A DNA stretch of 64,000 bases from Epiperipatus broadwayi. Taxonomy: Eukaryota > Onychophora > Udeonychophora > Euonychophora > Peripatidae. This document shows positions 9,372 to 20,589 of this stretch, piece by piece (position 1 is the stretch's first letter; each line of letters begins with the position of its first letter). The notes below the pieces were generated by a model, which worked only from the letters and a program-made list of their open reading frames with translations, was not told the origin of the DNA and did no database searches. A program made the position numbers and the translations under genes. Where the stretch lies: assembly GCA_028023455.1 (NCBI GenBank), contig JAQFVV010000960.1, forward strand, positions 1 through 64,000, in the 5' to 3' direction.

Positions 9372-11400
9372 TATTTATATTAGATATTATAGCAAAATAA
9401 AGAAAAGAGTCATTTTGGTACTATACATTCATTACTAAATCAATTACTGTTATTAGAGAGGACACACTTCTTGACTATTTTAGGTTCGGAGGATTGACAC
9501 TATCTTTAACCTTGCAAGCAGTAGACCTTTTGAATGCAAATTTTGATTCAGTAATTCATATTTTCACTTTCATTAGGACTGAAAATATATGAGATCAGGA
9601 ATTGGCTGAAAGGAATGGCGAGTCCATGGTTACAGAAGGACTATTGAATTGAAAACCTTTTGATATGACCAAAAGAGAGAATATTGTTTTTTCAATGATC
9701 TTAAAAACTATATTTAGTACCTAATAATAACTAGTAAACACAGAATTTAAGTCAAAATAAAGGAGGATAAAATAATTTAAATTATTTCAAAAAAATCGTA
9801 TTTCTTTTGCATAACATGTTCAATGCAATGATTTTTAGAAATCTACCTGACCAAATAACTTCAAAGAAATGGAATAAAATATTGGAATTTATTTGTAAGT
9901 AAACTATAAATAACGATTTTATATCATAGATTTACAACATTTACTTACTTTACCCAGTTTGAATCCAGGCAAGGTATTTTTTTTTTCAAGTTCCAGTTAG
10001 ACTCAGAATTTGAATATCATGTAGAAGATTATAACTTATCCATATAACTATCTAATATTGATCAGTAAATAGATATCTAGTTATTCTTAACTTGGAGTTA
10101 AAACAATGACAGAAAACACCCAAACACTAATCAACAAACAATTGGCAAACTTGGTGAATAATGTTCTTTTATTATATCTCTATGACGGATTATCGGGAAG
10201 TCTTTATCCAGCAATATATTATTTAAGAGTTGTTTACTTTTTGTAAAAAAAAAATGTTATCATACAGTCTTAACATGATGCAAGATTAACAAAAATAAAA
10301 AAATCACATAGTTTATTACTTGGGTATTTGAGCGCCGAAAACGACAGGGGTGGACCGAAATCCAAAGAACTTGAGCAGGTGTTTGATATTCTATCACTAT
10401 ACCAAATCATACATATCTTTGATTTTCTAATATTGTGAATAATTAATTATTCGCCTTATGTATTTACTCAGATATCTTGTACTATGAATTCAAAATTAAC
10501 CAGTTTTCCGATTAGTTGTTCCTGGCCAATGCAATGAAATGTTGAATTTACCGCTTACGAGAAAATAGTAGTTTTTTTATTGCCTCGATAAGGACTCGTA
10601 GGAGTTGAAAGCGCTTAGCAATAGTTATTTTATTTATATTAATGATTTTCTGTTTGAGCAATTGACGAATTGTTATATTGTATTTTTTCAGATATCTACC
10701 AGTAAAAAAAACCCCTCAATAACATTAATTTCATATATATGAGTCGGTGTATGCATGGAAGCAAAATGAAAAGGTAAATTATACTTTAGAACGATTGAAA
10801 GCATATGTAAAAGTATGTGTGGGAGTTTTTAATTAAATGCCTACATATTGTTAATGATCGATAAACATTAACAAAGCAAAGGAATAAAGAAGAAAATCTC
10901 GAAATGCGTGCAATTTATCGAACCGTTTTTCAAGTCCCACAGACTAATAGAAAAATTACCGTAATCTCATGGCACCCCCTCCCCCAATCAGCAATTTTAG
11001 TTTGCGGAAATGTTTGCAAATCCCATTCGCATCCAGTTTTCAAAACATGAATTTGCCTAATTAATAAAAAAAGTATCAGTGTCTTTGGCAAATTATTTAT
11101 TAGTTATCATTATCTATTGGAATAGAATGAATGTAGATAATAATGCTGTTGTGCTAATGTTTATGAGGAATTGAAAAGCAATAGCAAAATACTGTCGGAG
11201 ATTATTATCATCGTTTGATTGTAGAACCTTAATGCCTAGTGCAAATCTCGGTTAGAGAACTTAACGTACGTAAAGTAAAAGTAATTATCCCTCGTTTAAC
11301 TTTTTAAGACAAAAAACAAAAGAACTTGTATTTTGAATAAGCTTATTTGATTAAAAACCAAGATTAAAAGAAGTTAAGGGATTTTAAATTTAAAACACAT
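9372..11400. other. Lower-repeat upstream region
   Basis: Compared with the rest of the window this 2-kb block has few recognisable repeats and somewhat less extreme base composition, especially 10300-11400. No open reading frame or RNA gene is convincing. Lying directly upstream of the LHFPL exon in the same orientation, it is the natural place for promoter-distal regulatory DNA; that is an inference from position only. Confidence 0.4.
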
Positions 11401-11693
11401 AGAAGGTAGCGGTGAACTTTTTTTTTTTTGACAAGAGTTAGGCGCGCTCTACAGTATTTTTCCCGTTTTTTGTCTTGACGTCAAACTGACTGCAGCGACA
11501 AAACGGATTATTTTGAAACATTATTGCAAAAATACGCAGACCAAACAAGACCATGTGCTGTTGGAAATTTCCTATAGCCGATAATAAAATACCATGACAG
11601 CACTCGTACTTTAATTTAAGGAATTAATAAAAACAAATACAGTTATAAGATACAAAAACTGCTGATGTAGCGACGACTAAAAAAAAGCAAATC
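11400..11693 (+). promoter_or_regulatory. Putative promoter and 5' UTR of the LHFPL-like gene
   Basis: The 300 bases before the start codon are richer in CpG than the surroundings (GGCGCGC near 11442, CGACGAC near 11671). They contain a palindromic TGACGTCA at 11476-11483, the consensus cAMP response element. No clear TATA box with a fixed start site can be named. A transcription start somewhere in this block is inferred from the location. Confidence 0.4.
11476..11483. promoter_or_regulatory. CRE-type site TGACGTCA
   Basis: A perfect 8-bp palindromic CREB/ATF consensus 210 bp before the LHFPL-like start codon. Chance occurrence is possible in 64 kb, but it falls in the one block where a promoter is expected. 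Confidence 0.35.
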
Positions 11694-12102
11694 ATGAAAT
11701 TACCCGTTCAAGTGTTGACATCACGCAGGTCGAAGTTGGTCACTGCGGTGTGGCTATGCTTGTCAGCGCTTGTAGCAACGACTTGCGCTTTTAGCTTTCT
11801 CCAACCGACTTGGTTCATAAAGGATGAACCTCTAGAACTTACACTGGCCTCATTTAGTTTCGGGATGTTTAGTTTTTGTATGAAGGATATCCAACATTCG
11901 GATTTTTTCTGTCATATATACGGAGGATTCTTCGATTTCAAAAACTTTCCATCGGGAGCGTGGCAGGCCGCTTGTGTTTTATACGGTGGAGGTTGTGTAT
12001 TTCAGTGTTTATCTGCTTTACTTGCTTTTTTTTCTATTTGTTTACCTTATCGGTATGGGAAAAGGCTAGCGTATTGTATTGGACACGTGCAAACTATTAC
12101 AG
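11694..12102 (+). CDS. LHFPL-family tetraspan membrane protein, first coding exon
   Basis: Encodes 136 residues plus one base of the next codon. LHFPL proteins are four-pass membrane proteins of the claudin/PMP22 superfamily; some are auxiliary subunits of receptors or of the hair-cell channel complex. Visible features: cytosolic start with basic T-S-R-R-S-K (9-14), TM1 about 15-36, the P-x-W signature (38-40) that follows TM1 in this family, a first extracellular loop with C62 and C73, the F-P-S-G-A-W-Q-A-A motif (85-93) before TM2 (about 92-117), and the start of TM3 near 125. The family is about 200-230 residues, so TM3 and TM4 lie on later exons. The start is supported by an in-frame TAA at 11646-11648. 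The exon ends ACAG before GTAAGT (donor 12103). Loop 1 resembles the LHFPL3/4/5 (Tmhs) branch most, but the subfamily is not certain. Confidence 0.9.
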
Positions 12103-13890
12103 GTAAGTTATTAATTAGTGTTAATTAACAATTACTAATAAGTGTCACAACTTTTTGCTGTTATTTTTTATTATATAATTAATACCCTTTTTCGGTTTAT
12201 TTTGAAATATTTTAAATTAATATTTATTGTGAAAGTATTTTAATTATAATATGAATAAACACGAACCAGATTTTAAAACAGTTTTCAATTTTCTATATAT
12301 TTATTTATTTATAATAGGTATACTTCTTAAAAAGTAGGTATTTTTTCTGTTATTTTTTTTTCGAACAATTGCTTGACAGGTAATTTAAGGTATGAATAAT
12401 TATTTAATATTTAAATTTCAATGAAATTAAATAACAACTCAACTTTAAAATCCAACTAATTTTAACATTTTCTATTCGATCATTTAAATTAATGTCTTAA
12501 ATAATTACATTTTTTTATATTTAGCTTTAGTTGATGGATTCCCCTATCGTCAAATTAAAAATTCAGTTTTCTTCTCCCCGAGTCGAAGTGTTACAATTGA
12601 ATAGTAATACAAAATTGTTCATTCTTAAAAGCTTTTCTACTCTCTAAAATAAAACCGTATTTTTATTATCTATTTACTAACACACATATTTATAGTTATG
12701 CACAAGTTGTTACAAATTAAAATGAATATAATTTTAATAAATTTATTTTAATATGTAATTTATATACGTACGGGGTGGCTCTAATTTGAATATTGTAATG
12801 AGAACTCAAAGTAGGAAGCATAGACTGTTTTTTTCTTTAAAAGGTAAAGAAAAAAAATACGATTTCATACATTTTTTTAATCAGTCGCTCGTATTTATTT
12901 GCTATATGGTTTTTAGCCTGTGTTTACCCTACATAAAATATTATATATATTGTATTTTTAGAAATTAATTAAAAAATTACTTCTACTTTGTTAAATTTTC
13001 TTTTAGACGTCCCTAATTTCAGAATTTTTTCTTTCTGAAGTTTAAAAATTTTTTAAATTCTGAGTAGAAAACAATAAATTCGCTAGAGATTTTGTAATAA
13101 GTTCCTTCTCCAAATACTTTTTATTGAGTTGAAAACTCTTATGAAGTATTTGAAAGAATGCACAAGTCTCTTTAAGAGATATGATGAAGGAGAAGAGAAA
13201 TGGAAAGTAGAAGAATAATTTTTGTCTGTAAAATGTTATAGGTGTTCAATAACATAAAAATATCTAGAATATAATTTTTATTGATGTTAAATATAAAAAT
13301 TTGATGAAAAGACCAGACTATTTACTTTCAACATAAAAAATAAAATTAAGTCACAAATTAAATTAGGTACTTACTACCGTGTCCTGAGTGGTCTGGTAAA
13401 CTTATGAACTTAAAGAGATAGACATTCCTGTATCGAAGCTCAACCAACCACATCATATTTCTGACCAAATAATCATTTGATTATTTTATCTCTGGTTATA
13501 GGATTGGCACCAGACTATTTTAAAGGTCAACCAATAGTATCCCTCTCCCCCAATAAAAACTTGCTAATTTCGATTTTTAAGAACAAATATTTTGTAGAAA
13601 AAATAAAACATAAATTGATTATTTTTGACAAAAATATTTTTTTTTTGTATAAAATCAATCTTTAAATATCAATGTTGCATCCTTGACTTAACTCTGCACC
13701 CAAATCAATTGCCTATCTACTTAATGATTCCACTGGATTTCCTTTTATGTAATAAATAGGTAGCATGCTAAATTAATAATTAAACATTCCTGTGATTGAA
13801 GTGCCCCATGTCAAGTAGTTTTTCAATTGTCACATGATCTGCCTAGTAATAACCATTTGATTTTTAGTTTGCCATGAACTGTACATTGAT
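12103..13890 (+). other. Start of intron 1 of the LHFPL-like gene
   Basis: Begins with the strong donor GTAAGT. No recognisable exon with the expected TM3/TM4 sequence was found here or later in the window, so the intron is probably very long. Short frames in this stretch are AT-rich noise. Confidence 0.65.
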
Positions 13891-13894
13891 ATTA

Positions 13895-14165
13895 CTTTTG
13901 GAATGCTAATTGCTCAACAAGCTTTGTGATAAATGCTTAGCCAGGGAAAGCATTTAAAATATCTCTGTCAAGACCCTCCCCCAAACCTCTGACCAATGAT
14001 TTCATGCTTTGGTACTTCTCAGAGAGGTGTCAGAGTACGTTCAGACACTAGATCTAAAAATACCAACTCAAAGCCAGCATTTATCTAAAAGTTATCTATT
14101 GAGTGGAAAATCTGAATTTTTCAGATACCTGCATGTCTTCAAACCCAGCTATCCAACTCAAATAG
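13895..14165 (-). repeat. Fold-back family F, decayed single-arm copy
   Basis: Shares CAACAAGCTTTGTGATAAAT and GCATTTAAAATATCTCTGTC with the intact copies at 52311-52560 and 62899-63178. Its right part (14060-14165) instead matches the centre of family C, so F, C and D form one superfamily. On the minus strand at 13985-14028 the ribozyme survives with core damage: CUGAGAA instead of CUGANGA, hairpin GUAC...GCAU, then GAAAU. Confidence 0.65.
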
Positions 14166-14519
14166 CTATATGGGGATGAGAGATCTTTAGCCAAACTATA
14201 TATTAGTAGTCTTAGCAATATAACATCGCATAAGACTTAAAGCAAACTTATAAACAAATTTAAAAGAAATCAATAATTAGAAATTTAGAAAAGTTTTAGT
14301 TTAAATAAAATTTTAATTGAATAAATAATACAACTATGATTTTTATATCTACAGTATATTAAATATAAAATGGTAAGATAGATAATCTATTTTTTTTTTA
14401 TTTTTTCATTTCAAAAAGAGTATATTAGTGAAAACTAAAGATATTCTTTTTACCATCTCAAAAAGAGCAATTGTACTGTAAATGAAGATAGGTGATGAAC
14501 TTATATGTTTTAATTCAAG

Positions 14520-14625
14520 TGTTGTTAGCCGAGAGGTCAGCGCAGACGCCTTGTAAGCAAGCAGTTGGTTGCAGACGGTTGTTGCGGGTTCGCGCCGATG
14601 CTATGACATATGAAAAAAAAAACTT
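14520..14625 (+). mobile_element. tRNA-derived SINE (SINE-1)
   Basis: Head GTTGTTAGCCGAGAGGTCAG (A box region), a 3' GCGGGTTCGCGCCGATG B-box region, then the family tail GCTATGACATATG and an A run at about 14614. Same subtype as 39563-39669, with an extra AAGCAGTTGGTTGCAGACGG block relative to 26264-26353. No clear target duplication. Confidence 0.8.
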
Positions 14626-14854
14626 CTATTTTATATATATATAGATTTTCCTAGTTTCAGAATTTCTACTTCTGAAGTTTACAAAAATTTTAATTTAATA
14701 AAGTTGTGATTATTTGTAAGCGCACGGAAAAAGGTTTTAATCTTTATAGTCAAAAAAAAAAGAAAAACATCGCTTGACTATTATAAAAGTTCGAAGCGCA
14801 TATGATAAATGTTAAAGTCTTTCGCTAAAATAAAAATTTTAATTCTAAATAGGG

Positions 14855-15290
14855 CATTGACCTTTGCCAAAATTTAATAGTATATTGAAATAATGTCGGC
14901 GCTATTCTGTGAAAACATTAATCTTTGTCAAAATTTTAATAACATTATGAGATAATTAATCAGTGTTATTCTAAAAAAATATTAATCTTTGCAGAAATTT
15001 GATAGCATATTGGTATAGGGTCAGTATTATTATATAAAAAACATTGACCTCTGCTAGAATATAGTAGCATATGGATATAATATCAGTATTAGTCTATATA
15101 AAAAAATGACCTTTGCCAAAGTTTAGTAGCATAGTGGTGTAATGTCAGTTACAAAAACACGGGCCCCTTGGCTAAACTTTCTTCTACTTAACATTAGCCC
15201 TTATCAAAGTTTAGTAGCATTTTGGTGTAATATCGGTATTATTCTATGAAAACATTGATATTTGCTGATGAAATTTTATTGTTATTGCTG
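14855..15290. repeat. Degenerate 62-bp tandem array
   Basis: Seven units begin at 14855, 14916, 14980, 15042, 15105, 15192 and 15253 with CATTGACCTTTGCCAAA-like starts, followed by TTTAGTAGCATATTGGT and TCAGTATTATTCTA. Spacing is 61-64 bp except for one 87-bp step. An eighth unit at 16140 lies beyond a non-repetitive block, so the array appears split by an insertion. Confidence 0.75.
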
Positions 15291-16100
15291 TATTTTTGTA
15301 AAAATATTATACAAGTTTGTGCACACCTGAAAAACTAGAATTTATTGTAGAGATTTTTTTTAGATCGCAAACTGATAACTGGTAAAATGTAATTAAAGAA
15401 TTAACGTAATGGGCGATTATAAAATTCTAAGAAATATTTGCTGATTGCAAATATTTTTGATAAGAGACTAAATTATTTATCTGGTAAGGAATTCCAAAGA
15501 CACAATTTAATTAGCTATGGACCTAAATACCTTACCTTATGTGGAGAAGGTAATTAATTATAGGGAGTAATCAGAAAGCTGTAAAAAGAGTACGTAACAA
15601 GTACGTGGACCATTCAAGTGCATCTCCAGTTAATTTTCCAGTTCAATTCCGGTGTAGCAGAGATCTAGTGTCAGTGCTTCAGTTAATGTATGCACTCAGT
15701 GGAAATGTGCTCATGGGCAGTAGCTGAATAGACCCACAGAGATTGGTAGACCATAGCCTGAGGAAACCATCCGATAGCAACTAAATGAAGAGTTGAGTTT
15801 CCAGTGGTTTTCAAGCGGAGTTACAGGTGGACTGTTGCAGAAATGGAAGGTGTAAGGAGCTTATAGTTGGTCACAGTGCTATACTACAATATGTTCATGT
15901 GCATCTAAACTGGACCGGGACAAAATGTGCATAAAACGAGCCCATTGGGAACCATTTTTGTAGCTGCCAGTCTGTAAGTAAATCGTGGGACTTGAACATT
16001 AGTGAACTGTTGAGATATTGTTGTTGCAGACTATTTGCAATTCTGATTATTCTTTATGTGTATTTGTTCGCTGGTCACCCAGTCTTAGTTGAGAACACAA
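15291..16100. other. GC-richer insertion inside the 62-bp array
   Basis: An ~800-bp block separates array units at 15253 and 16140. From about 15540 it is clearly less AT-rich than its surroundings and has no frame longer than chance. It looks like one inserted element (an LTR or another non-coding element is possible), but no terminal repeats are certain. Confidence 0.45.
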
Positions 16101-16344
16101 CAGTTATATTGATATAGTATCAGTTTTATTCTACGAGAATATTGATTTTTGCCAAAATTTAATAGGGCATTTTGTCCATAAAAATGTCATGTAAGTTAGG
16201 TACCTCAGTTTTTATTTTCAATAAATTTGCTGTCCTGTTAAATATTTTATTTTCAAAAAAATAGAAGTGAAATTTAATCTCTTTATACATATTTAATTAG
16301 CAATGTAAAAATTGATTATTGCTGTTATTCATAAGATTATTATT

Positions 16345-16616
16345 CAAAACATCACATGATCACCATTTCATACGCATACACATGCTGTTAATAAGAGTAC
16401 CAAACTCTCCATATAGTAGTGCTACCAAGTGCAAGCCTTCATAATCAATGGATGCAGGAAGGTTTGTGCATAAAATCCCTTATCCAACATCCCCTGACTA
16501 GGTGGATGTTGGATAAGTAGGCACTAGATAGGGATTTTATGTTCAAATTTTCCTACATCCATTGATTACAAAGGCTTGCACTTGATGGCACTACTATATG
16601 GAGAGTTTGGTATTCT
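16345..16616. mobile_element. Fold-back element, family A, with 13-bp target duplication
   Basis: Starts at CAAAACATCACATGATCACC and folds around 16496: the AAACTCTCCATATAGTAGTG arm, TAATCAATGGATGCAGGA and TAAAATCCCTTATCCAACAT pair with their inverses on the right. The right arm lacks the outermost CATGTGATG end. The element is flanked by a perfect 13-bp direct repeat, taagattattatt, at 16332-16344 and 16617-16629. A target duplication of this length suggests insertion of an RNA-derived copy rather than cut-and-paste transposition. Confidence 0.78.
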
Positions 16617-16642
16617 TAAGATTATTATTACTTTTTTCTCTT

Positions 16643-16816
16643 GGAATTGGACTAGCTATACTCCTTTGTGATTGGCTACTTCTAATCATGACAGGTCATT
16701 GGAATTGGACTAGCTGTACTCCTTTGTGATTGGCTACTTTTAATCATGACAGGTCATTGGAATTGGACTAGCTGTACTCCTTTGTGATTGGCTACTTCTA
16801 ATCATGACAGGTCATT
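16643..16816 (+). repeat. Three tandem 58-bp repeats
   Basis: Units start at 16643, 16701 and 16759 with GGAATTGGACTAGCTRTACT and end CATGACAGGTCATT. They differ at only one or two positions, so the expansion is recent. Confidence 0.9.
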
Positions 16817-17084
16817 ATGAGAAATGGATTTCATTCATCAGACTTAAGCAGGGATGACAACTTTTTTTCATCAGTGGGCCAAATGAAATTTTGTAATCAT
16901 GATGTGGGCCGGAATAGATTGAACAATTTAACAAAAAAATTCAGAATGCAAAAATTGTTAAATTATTTGGATTATCAAATTATTAATACATTTTTTAAAA
17001 ATTGTAAATACAAAATGTAATGACCTAAATATGAAGCAATTATAGATAAAAAATTAAAATTTGTAACAAACATTTTTATTGGCT

Positions 17085-17345
17085 TCAAGAAGTATAATAA
17101 TTAATATTTCTTAGTGCATTGCCAAATGTATATAATATTAAATCATCCATACACCTTATCACTGTTTCACAATGCCTTAATTATCACCCTCTTTTACAGT
17201 TTCGATTGCCCTAGCAATCTTCTTCAGAACATTCTTTTTGAAGATATAAAAAGAAAGTTCTGAAGATGATTGTTGGGGAAACCGAAACTGTAAAAGAGGA
17301 TAGCATTGTGAAACAGTGATAATGTGTATGGATGATTTAACATTT
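17085..17345. mobile_element. Fold-back element, family G' with ribozyme-like motif
   Basis: Arms TTAAATCATCCATACACCTT / inverse, with CACTGTTTCACAATGC and TCTTTTACAGTTTCGATTGC inside. The left arm on the minus strand (17197-17230) has TTCTGAAGAAG, a 6-bp stem II GATTGC/GCAATC with loop TAGG, and GAAACTGT. The + strand copy at 17257-17290 is damaged by base changes in the hairpin. The centre is A/T-rich. Confidence 0.72.
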
Positions 17346-17749
17346 TTATTGTCATGATAACAAAGTAAATATGGAAAACTTATTGTTACAAAAACATTAA
17401 TGTGAGGGATTGAATTTGGAATGCGCATGATTTACGATTGCATCAAAATTGATTCAATTCACAAGCGGCTATTTGTAGAATGGCTTCTAAATTTTGGTTC
17501 ATAATTCGTAATCTGATTTTGCTCTTTATATTTTTCACTTAAAGAAAATGTAGTTTTGCATAGATATGTTCATCCAAAAAACACCAAATATATTTGTGCA
17601 TTATCCAGAATGTTTTTAAACATTTCCGGATCTAAAGAGGCACAAAAGTCCATTGTTGTTTTTTCAGACAATTGGTTATTTAATTTTAAATTTGGTTGCA
17701 AATTTATCAGTTTCAACTTGACACAAGGTAGTGTATCATTGACTCTACA

Positions 17750-17890
17750 AGTAAAATGGGCAAAACTCTCCATACAGAGGTGCCACTCAGTGCAAGCCAG
17801 AGGAATCAATGGATACCAGAAGGCACTACTGCATGGAGATTTTTGCCTGTTTTAACAGCTTGAGCAAGCATAAGAAATGTTGATCATGTG
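17750..17890. repeat. Family A fold-back fragment
   Basis: GGCAAAACTCTCCATACAG and AATCAATGGATACCAGAAGG on the left, then a short inverse arm CTACTGCATGGAGA and CATGTGAT at the end. The central ribozyme part is deleted. Inserted inside the hAT remnant. Confidence 0.65.
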
Positions 17891-19140
17891 ATATTACAAG
17901 TAAATGGTAGGCTTACTAAAGGTACATCTTTAGAAATTTGGGGAAAATCTTTAAATCTTCCAGTAATTTCATTGAATAAGTCACTAATTATTACCTCATA
18001 TTTCTTAGAATCAGCACATTTTAAGTTCTTTTTTTGTGTGCAAGATTTGAAAGTGAGTCAACTGTTTCTTTTGAAATTGTTGTGAAAATAATTTTAGTTT
18101 TGTTAATATATCAAATTTATTAAGCGCAAGCAGATAACATTGCAATAATGTTTTGTTGTAAATGATGTGACATTTGTATACATATATATCATAAATAGAT
18201 AATTATTTCACTTGTAATGATAAATTTAATTCTTTTTGAAATGTTAACATATCAACGGAGAAGAAAAAGTCATTTAGCCATTGTTCATCTCTTAATTCGT
18301 AAAATTCTTTAAGCTTGTCTTTAACATTTAAGAAGTGAGCAATTTCATCCAGCAAAGCATGAAATCATTTTAATATTTTTGCAAGAACAAGCCATCTTAT
18401 GTTCACAAGCTATGGAATATCGATAAAGTCGCATTCAATTTCTTTCAAAAATATTATGAATTGCCAGGGATTTAAAGCTTTTCCATGAATAAAATTAACT
18501 ATTTTCTTTCAACCGATGTAATCTGCTTCAGTTTTAGAACTCTTTTGCAAAGAATTTCTTGATGAATAATATACCATGTAACAAAATTATTTTTCTAGAA
18601 TACACTTTATTTCGTCACTCATTTTTAAAAATAATCTAGTGTTTTTTCTGTCAGACTAGGGCCCCATAAGTTGTGATGTTGATAATTTTATCCCATTTTA
18701 TAGTATGCATTTACACAACTTCTTGAAGCAATATAAAAAAAAATTCACCAGTAATTGTGTCTTTCATAGGACATGCAGAAACGAATTCCTCCATAATTTC
18801 AAATCTATTATTTAGGCCTCAAATAAAGGTTAAAAGTTGACTCATATTGTGAGTATCACATGACTCGCATAAAGCCAATGCATAATAAGTATACAATATT
18901 CCAATTGTAATTGATCACATAAATTGCTTGAAATGTTATCAATGCATCTCACAAGAGTTCTTTGTGAGTGACTAATTTTTTCACATGCCGGTTTTTATCA
19001 GAGTGTAATAACTTGGAAATATCAATTAAGCATTCCTTTATAAATTCCCCATCAGAAAATGATTTGCATTATTTTGCATCCTTATGTACAACAATGTAAC
19101 TAGCTTTTGTCAAAATCCTATCAGTATTTGATAGATTAAG

Positions 19141-19275
19141 CCAATAAACATCACATGATCCTAAGATCTAGGTGCAGTGCTCTCAGATCCAAGGCTCCTC
19201 ACTGATGAAGGCCACAAGCCAGAAACTAGTCTGGGGATATTGGATGAGTAGGCACTAGATGGGGATTTTGACTGG
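19141..19275 (+). repeat. Family A half-element with hammerhead ribozyme
   Basis: Starts AAACATCACATGATC, the family A terminus, then jumps by deletion to TAAGATCTAGGTGCAGTGCT and the ribozyme, and ends TAGGCACTAGATGGGGATTT. Only one arm is present. Confidence 0.7.
19187..19245 (+). ncRNA. Type I hammerhead ribozyme (family A, best copy)
   Basis: Outer stem I AUCCAA pairs with UUGGAU (19240-19245). Inner stem I UCCUCA pairs with UGGGGA. The core CUGAUGA (19202-19208) is the canonical sequence. Stem II is GGC, loop CACAA, GCC, flanked by an A-A opposition. The GAAA box is at 19222-19225. Stem III is the loopless palindrome ACUAGU, followed by C at 19231, giving a GUC site. In other copies stem II is AGC/GCU, a compensatory change. 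The A-A step next to the core is the only departure from the standard model. Confidence 0.78.
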
Positions 19276-19479
19276 TCTCACATATATTAAAAAAGTACTC
19301 CATAGTGTCCATCACTAAATTGTAATGCCATAGGCCTTAAATCATTTTGTGAATAATTTTTATATTTTTCTATAGTTGCCATGGCAACAGTTCAGATTAT
19401 ATCTTCTACATTATATAAATATATTTATTTTGTTTTAAATTATAAATTGCCAATAGGTAACTAATTTCCAAATGGTAAT

Positions 19480-19780
19480 TTATAAGATAGCAGCTAAAAC
19501 TTAATAAACCAATAGTATTTCCACATTCTGTTGTCAAGGCAATTTCTCTGCCTCTTATGCTGATCTAAGATCTTTAAATAGGCAAAGAATGCTGATATAT
19601 GACTGTAACAATGAGAATTTTACCTGCTTAGAGATTTTAAATAAACCTCTTTTTATTTAAAGATTTTGGATGAGGTACAAGGTGAAACCCATCTTTTATC
19701 TAAAGAAGTTGTCTTGACAACAGATTGTGGATTTTCTCTTGGTTTATTAAGATTTAGCTGTATAGAATAGGAGTTTGTTT
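19480..19780. repeat. Fold-back repeat around TGTTGTCAAGGCAA
   Basis: The left arm AGCTAAAACTTAATAAACCA, CCACATTCTGTTGTCAAGGC is mirrored by GTTGTCTTGACAACAGATTG and GGTTTATTAAGATTTAGCTG. A third copy of the right arm follows at 19920-20010. The same GTTGTCAAGGCAAC core occurs in the palindrome at 50725-50880. Confidence 0.65.
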
Positions 19781-20084
19781 GAAAATTTGTAAAAATTATT
19801 TATTAATCTATCTTCAAGCAGTTTCTTTGCCTGTTGAATGGGGTTTAATTTAAAAGTTACAGTGAGACAAAAATCTCAATCTGTTAAGATCATATTAGAG
19901 TAAAGATCTTAGACCAGGGTGAAAGATGGAATCCATCTTTTATCTATAAATGTTGTCTTTACAACAGATTATGGATATTCTATTGGTTTATTAAGGTTTG
20001 GCTGTTATCACAAGTTATTCCATTTTGTGTATGTGTCTTTATTATTACATATTTTAAATTGTTTATCAGGAACAAATTTTATGT

Positions 20085-20215
20085 ATATTACTCTAGTGCT
20101 GCCATCTATTTTAGCTTGAGTAATCAATAGATTCTAAATAGTAGTACTCATTAAATCTTTATCCAGTGGTATTCTATCTATATATGCAAATTAGTATTTA
20201 ATTTACAAACATTAT
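20085..20215 (+). repeat. Old family A-related fragment
   Basis: CTAGTGCTGCCATCTATTTT, GTAATCAATAGATTCTAAAT, TAGTACTCATTAAATC and CCAGTGGTATTCTATCTA match the unit seen at 1140-1360 and 31970-32110. Confidence 0.5.
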
Positions 20216-20589
20216 CATTGAGGAAAGCCAAAAACATATGTTTATGTCTTCATTTTTTTAGGCATTGAATTTTTTTATTTACATTAGATGACGATTTCTG
20301 GTTATTGGTATTTATCAATAAAGAATATTGAATTTGCACATACAATATTATCCATGACCACAATCTGAAACTCAAACATTTGAATGTTTTGAATCCAAGT
20401 CAACTCTCTTGTATAATTATATGTCTGAACTAGATCAGCAATTATATATTTTAATGTTAAGTCTACATAACTATGCAAGGGAAATGGTTATTATTTACTT
20501 GAAAGTTTGTGATATTTTAAATGTGATATACTTTGGATTATTTCCATCATCTACCATTAAATGTTGAATGCCTAGAAAATTTTAAACAT

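Larger units (their letters stand above)
16849..19140 (-). pseudogene. Decayed hAT transposase (ZBED5/GTF2IRD2-like type)
   Basis: The low-coordinate end starts CAGGGATGACAAC, a hAT-type terminus, followed by a GGGCC-rich patch. On the minus strand around 19120-18760 a transposase N-terminal half is readable with frame breaks: T-K-A-S-Y-I-V, then F-S-D-G-E-F-I-K-E-C-L-I, and in another frame the R-C-I-D-N-I-S-S-N-L and D-Q-L-Q-L-E segments. These match the conserved block of hAT proteins that gave rise to host genes such as ZBED5 and GTF2IRD2. Many stops and at least one frameshift mean it is dead. A family G fold-back (17085-17345) and a family A fragment (17750-17890) are inserted in it. 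Confidence 0.6.

Noticed and set aside
12786-12968. 60-codon frame in the LHFPL intron as a second exon
   Set aside because: No acceptor with matching phase and no similarity to TM3/TM4 of the family.
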